From JADJLQ01 sp964405735 (GTDB lineage: Bacteria; Bacteroidota; Bacteroidia; Chitinophagales; Saprospiraceae), in assembly GCA_964405735.1 (NCBI GenBank), contig CAYOPD010000009.1, positions 1-64,000 of the forward strand: a stretch of DNA of 64,000 bases, given 5' to 3'. Below the pieces are notes generated by a model that searched no databases, was not told the origin of the DNA, and saw only the letters and a program-made list of their open reading frames with translations. A program made the position numbers and the translations under genes. Shown here one piece after another: positions 60,342 to 64,000 of this stretch (positions are counted from its first letter, which is position 1; each line of letters opens with the position of its first letter).

Positions 60342-60988
60342 CCCACACGTTTTCCATCATCTATCCTCAACCCATTTACGCCGAAGGCCTGTTAAAAACC
60401 ATTGAAACCCATCCGGTTTACAGGTTCCAGTGCATTGGACAGACATCTTCTGCTCGTGAAGCGTTGATCAAAGCATCCGATTGGATCGCTGACCTGGTCA
60501 TCATCGGGATCCATTCCAAAGGAGCCGAAGAACTGAAACTCATTGAGTCCATCCGTAAAAAATCGAAAAAGGTCCATATCCTGATCATTGCAGGCCAGGA
60601 ACACCTGGACACCGTCCGGCGTGGCTTGGTCAAAGGGGCAAACGGATTTATCTTTGCTCATTCCGAACCGGCTATCCTGATGGAGGCCATAGAAGCGATC
60701 TTTCAAAAACAAGTTTTCCTTCCCGGGGGATTCCGGATTCACCCTATCCCCGTCCCGGCACCCAATACCCTGCGGATCAGCGGCCGGGCTGATTTTCATA
60801 TTACGGACCGAGAAATCCAGGTACTGAAACTGATTTGCCGAGGATATAACAATAAACAAATTTCAAACGATCTGTTCATTTCCGACCAGACGGTTGCTGT
60901 TCACCGGAAAAACCTGTTCCGGAAATTGGGTGTCAAAAACAGCATCTCCCTGATCCAGCTTGCCATGGAAAAGAAAATGATCGGCTGA
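60338..60988 (+). CDS. LuxR/NarL-type regulator with pseudo-receiver domain
   Basis: The 216-residue protein has a receiver-like domain (about 1-125) and a LuxR DNA-binding domain (about 150-212: FHITDREIQVLKLICRGYNNKQISNDLFISDQTVAVHRKNL). In the receiver the acidic pair near the start is replaced (IIYPQPIYAEG instead of a D-D), and the phosphoacceptor Asp in the DLVIIDI position is Gly (DLVIIGI). The Lys near the C-end is also not clearly conserved. It should not be phosphorylated in the usual way. It overlaps the asparaginase gene by four bases, with no histidine kinase near. Confidence 0.85.
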   Translation: MTHTFSIIYPQPIYAEGLLKTIETHPVYRFQCIGQTSSAREALIKASDWIADLVIIGIHSKGAEELKLIESIRKKSKKVHILIIAGQEHLDTVRRGLVKGANGFIFAHSEPAILMEAIEAIFQKQVFLPGGFRIHPIPVPAPNTLRISGRADFHITDREIQVLKLICRGYNNKQISNDLFISDQTVAVHRKNLFRKLGVKNSISLIQLAMEKKMIG

Positions 60989-61036
60989 GGCTGGAAAATT
61001 TAACAAAAAGGGGATAAATCTCATTGATAATCAAGC

Positions 61037-61044
61037 TACTTTTG
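61037..61044 (+). promoter_or_regulatory. -7 promoter element of the large CUB-like gene
   Basis: TACTTTTG lies 60 bases before the proposed GTG start at 61105. No -33 TTG at the accepted distance. Confidence 0.4.
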
Positions 61045-61104
61045 TCCCAATTGCTCGATTGAGCGATACGAATTTAGAACCAGAACTTAGACAATTAGAG
61101 TAAA

Positions 61105-64000
61105 GTGCCAGGCTTTCACTCATATCTTTTTTTTAGCAAAAGCTTTCATAAGCTTTTAGGGCTGATTGTGTTTATTTTTCTGGTTTTCAGTTTTATACCT
61201 CTATTGAGCCAGTCCAAAAACCTCATTCACGGCAAAAACAAAGCATACGACAGTGCACAAGTTTTCACCGGGGACAAATATTATGATTCTGGTGGCCCCG
61301 GCGGAAGTAAACTCACGGATCAACCTGGCAATTATTCAAACTGTTCAGATCCCTTTAATGAAAGTGCCAATTGTACTTCCTTCTTTACCCTTTGTTCCAA
61401 TGAGGATACGGTTTCAGTCAATTTTATAGCCTTCCAGATCGTAACGGGGGACCGGCTGAGGATTTTTTCCGGTTCAAAGCCTGCAGGCACCATCCTGTTC
61501 AACAGCCTGACCCAGGGGGTATCACTTAATGGAATGAAACTGACCACGGGCACTTACATCAAAAGTAAGGCGCCCGACGGCTGCCTCACCTTCGAGTGGT
61601 TTTGTACCACGATCGCTAATTCAATTGGCTGGGAAACGGATATTATCGTTATTGGTAAAAAACAGCCCGACGACAGTCTTTGTACCCCGGTTTGCAAACC
61701 AATCGCTTCAATCCAGATCCCCCTGGATACCTGCTATAAAGTACTGGGTGCTGCAGATGTGCTTACGGGCTACAATCCGACCTGTGTTTATTCCCTTCAA
61801 CTGTATTATCCTTTCGGAACAGACCAATTTTCCCTGCCTGCCGTCAATGCTTCCCATTTAAATGCCAACTTTTTATATGAAATAAAGTCGGGCGATGGCC
61901 CGGGTTCCTGTTTTGGATACCTCCAGGTGGGACAGGAAAGCCTGCCCTTTAGCATTTGTACCAGGGATACCGTGGAGTGCACCTGGTGGCAACAAAACCA
62001 GGATTTGAATCCGGACGTACGGACTTGTTCCGGCTTTCAATACCATATAAACAAGACTACTTTTACTGCTTTAGCCTGTGACGAAAGGTTTTCAGGAATG
62101 ATCATCCGGGAGATTCATTTTGGAGGATTGTCCGATTCGATTTGTGCCGACACCCTGCTGTTAGAGAAGCCCAGCCTGGATTCGCTGGTTTGCCCCTCGG
62201 ACCTGACCATATCCTGTGATTGGAAGGGCCTGGACCCGGATCCGGTGCGTTTGTCCCCAACCTACCTGAGTACCCTTCTCGACCTTGATGGTGACAACCG
62301 GATGGATGCCAATCCTTCCCTCCGGCTTGTCCCGGAATGGAACGGGACCGAACCTATCGATACCTCCGGTTATTGTGGAGTGGTCATTTCCTGGAATGAT
62401 TTTGTAATTCCTGGCTGTGGCAATAGTTTTAAGATCCGCAGGCAATGGATGATTGGTCCCGGATGCGGCCGGCGGGATACCATTTGTATTCAGAACATCA
62501 GTATCGAAGACGAAAATGCGCCGGAACTGGCCGAAATTACTTCCATGGAGTTTACCGTGGACCCGACCAGCTGTAGGGCTGCTTTTATTCTGGATTCACT
62601 GCCCGGCATTAAAGACTGCAATAAAGTGCAGCAACGTTTGGAGATCACCTATCCGGATCCCCTGAATCCCGGCAAACAAATTCTGATCGCGGGTTCCCTC
62701 CCGTTAAAATTATCCCTTGCCCCGGGAGGATACAAGGCGAAATTTATTTTTTCGGATCCCTGCTTCAACGCGGTCCGGAAAGAAGTATGTTTTCAGGTGG
62801 CCGATTACCAGGGACCGGTGCTTCGGTTGAAACAATCGGGCTTATTCCTTGAACCGCAGACTTGCTGGAGAAGGGTTTACGCCGCTGACCTGGATAGTTT
62901 GAGCTCGGACAATTGTTGTGCTGCCTTGCATTTTGCCATCGCAGACCAGGATTCGCTTTCTTTTTACAGGCAACAATGGCAGGATAGAATCACCGTTCAA
63001 TGCCAGGGGGCAGAGACTTATCTTAGCCACAAAGATTTTTACGACCGCCTGATCGACCAGTGGCTTACCGCTTTTGTGTTCGACGATTACCTGGATCTGG
63101 CAGCCTGTGAATCGAAGCAGGTCGTCATCCGGGCATATGAATCCTGTACATTGCCTGCACCGGATCCTTCTTTCTTTGGCGGAGCTCATCAATGGTTTTG
63201 TTATCTGACCATCCCGGAATTCCGCGGATGGTGGAATGGAGAAAACAGGCAGGGTCCCTATTTATTAATGTGCCATTCGGAATGGACGGCAGGCCAGGAC
63301 CTTTCTTTCAGGTATCCAACCCTGGAACACCTCAATGACAGCATATCCTGCAGCGCCTTGTACGGCAGAGAAAACCTGAACCGCATCCTGATTCAATACG
63401 ATGAACAAATCCTGCCGCTCCTCATCGAGGATACCCTGACTCCTCTTATCGGCGACCTTCCTGACCTGGTCGTGTATAATGACGGTATGACAGATGCGGG
63501 CATGAGCTGCTCGGGCGAAGGTTACCAGCCCGGAACCTGGCCCGGGGCCATCACCTGCAACTGCGATACCGGTCATTTTTCTGCCTATTACGGCGGACCG
63601 CTGAACGGCGGTGCGATTTATGATCAGCAAGGACAATACACCTATGCGGACTGTCATTATTATGATTCAGTTTCCAGCCCCAAACCCATTTATTGTTCTT
63701 CCTTATTGAGGGAGGAATCTTTGGTTTTTAAATCGCTTGAACCGGATTCACTCTTTTACCAGCCCGTCTTCCACGCGGCCATGGGCAGGCAATTCCAAAT
63801 TGCAGGCATTTGCCCGGAAGGTTACGCGGTTTCATACCAGGATGTCACAGACCTCGATTTTTGTTCCATTGGTTCAATAAAAAGGGAATGGACCTTTACC
63901 AATGCCTGCGGACGGTCTATTAAGGCCGCGCAATGGTTACAGATCAAACCCAGGTCTGATTTTGAAGTCCTCTTTCCGGCGGATACGATCCTGGATTGTG
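61105..64000 (+). CDS. Large secreted Cys-rich protein with CUB-like domain (partial, runs off the edge)
   Basis: An open frame from 61105 to the window end (965 codons so far, no stop), which I translated directly. It begins GTG (preceded in frame by a stop at 61096) and has a signal-like segment KLLGLIVFIFLVFSFIPLLSQ. A CUB-like domain follows (about 65-180: GDKYYDSGGPGG, FTLCSNEDTVSVNF, DRLRIFSGSKPAGT, PDGCLTFEW and GWETDIIV). The rest is Cys-rich beta sandwich with repeated C-terminal-type phrases (LVCPSDLTISCDW, FPADTILDC at the edge) like HYR-type repeats. Such proteins are frequent type IX cargo in Saprospiria-like bacteria. The C-terminus is not visible. Confidence 0.8.
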   Translation, partial: MPGFHSYLFFSKSFHKLLGLIVFIFLVFSFIPLLSQSKNLIHGKNKAYDSAQVFTGDKYYDSGGPGGSKLTDQPGNYSNCSDPFNESANCTSFFTLCSNEDTVSVNFIAFQIVTGDRLRIFSGSKPAGTILFNSLTQGVSLNGMKLTTGTYIKSKAPDGCLTFEWFCTTIANSIGWETDIIVIGKKQPDDSLCTPVCKPIASIQIPLDTCYKVLGAADVLTGYNPTCVYSLQLYYPFGTDQFSLPAVNASHLNANFLYEIKSGDGPGSCFGYLQVGQESLPFSICTRDTVECTWWQQNQDLNPDVRTCSGFQYHINKTTFTALACDERFSGMIIREIHFGGLSDSICADTLLLEKPSLDSLVCPSDLTISCDWKGLDPDPVRLSPTYLSTLLDLDGDNRMDANPSLRLVPEWNGTEPIDTSGYCGVVISWNDFVIPGCGNSFKIRRQWMIGPGCGRRDTICIQNISIEDENAPELAEITSMEFTVDPTSCRAAFILDSLPGIKDCNKVQQRLEITYPDPLNPGKQILIAGSLPLKLSLAPGGYKAKFIFSDPCFNAVRKEVCFQVADYQGPVLRLKQSGLFLEPQTCWRRVYAADLDSLSSDNCCAALHFAIADQDSLSFYRQQWQDRITVQCQGAETYLSHKDFYDRLIDQWLTAFVFDDYLDLAACESKQVVIRAYESCTLPAPDPSFFGGAHQWFCYLTIPEFRGWWNGENRQGPYLLMCHSEWTAGQDLSFRYPTLEHLNDSISCSALYGRENLNRILIQYDEQILPLLIEDTLTPLIGDLPDLVVYNDGMTDAGMSCSGEGYQPGTWPGAITCNCDTGHFSAYYGGPLNGGAIYDQQGQYTYADCHYYDSVSSPKPIYCSSLLREESLVFKSLEPDSLFYQPVFHAAMGRQFQIAGICPEGYAVSYQDVTDLDFCSIGSIKREWTFTNACGRSIKAAQWLQIKPRSDFEVLFPADTILDC

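Noticed and set aside
61332..64000. Short minus- and plus-strand open frames at the right edge
   Set aside because: They overlap one long plus-strand frame with clear protein features; they are shadows in other frames.

Overview
The window comes from a member of the phylum Bacteroidota. The evidence is a type IX secretion and gliding cluster (porV, porU, a PorP/SprF protein, gldJ), secreted proteins with C-terminal type IX sorting domains, the short form of CarB, the gene order rpsM-rpsK-rpsD-rpoA-rplQ-carA-eno, and many copies of the Bacteroidota -7 promoter element TAnnTTTG just upstream of genes. A large Cys-rich CUB-like secreted protein at the right edge hints at a Saprospiria-type lineage; that is inference. 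Two runs of exactly 100 Ns (18995-19094, 49995-50094) show that this is a scaffold, probably a draft or metagenome assembly. Almost all of it is chromosomal core or near-core. I saw no phage, insertion sequence, CRISPR array or classical defence island.

Layout. 1-6.9 kb: end of the ribosomal protein/RNA polymerase alpha operon, a terminator, then carA-eno-divIC-like-sucD. 7-16.8 kb: porV and porU (minus), porP and gldJ (plus), murF (plus) and a degenerate arginase-fold protein (minus). 17-19.6 kb: an OmpA/TSP3 protein, then a repeat cluster of GIY-YIG genes and tRNA-Ala pieces around the first gap. 19.7-32 kb: carB, a 2-hydroxyacid dehydrogenase, an arginine-decarboxylase/deoxyhypusine-synthase-like pair, nadA, then the minus-strand run holB-ricT-lpdA-rsmI-like. 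32-37.6 kb: queD, a small type IX cargo protein, two Hsp20 genes and two peptidoglycan hydrolases. 37.9-49.9 kb: a polytopic membrane protein with methylmalonyl-CoA mutase, hemW diverging from a TamA-like barrel, EamA and O-methyltransferase genes, peroxiredoxin, clpS-aat, FkbM, a lipoprotein, a phosphopantetheinyl transferase and dcd. 50-61 kb: rhodanese and PASTA proteins, a secreted metalloprotease, a SprA-like barrel and an LpxL-like acyltransferase, then a Tat-type asparaginase and a LuxR-type regulator. From 61.1 kb to the edge runs one large open secreted-protein gene.

Working together: PorV, PorU, PorP and GldJ export and process cargo such as the 51-55 kb metalloprotease and the 32.5 kb protein. 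MurF, the GH73 glucosaminidase, the MltD-like transglycosylase and the PASTA protein serve the cell wall. ClpS and Aat form a compact N-degron pair. CarA and CarB are encoded 15 kb apart and make carbamoyl phosphate, with CarB lacking the usual allosteric domain.

The most interesting signals are: the tRNA-Ala/GIY-YIG repeat unit with hairpins inside a tRNA remnant; 7-bp-periodic repeats in at least four intergenic sites, one of them at the second gap; a strong terminator-like hairpin abutting the murF start codon; a pair of palindromes 30 bp apart upstream of the Hsp20 genes; several genes whose -7 box lies so close to the start that the mRNA should be almost leaderless; and several family members lacking key residues (arginase-like protein, pseudo-receiver LuxR protein). 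All functional calls rest on motif reading by eye.
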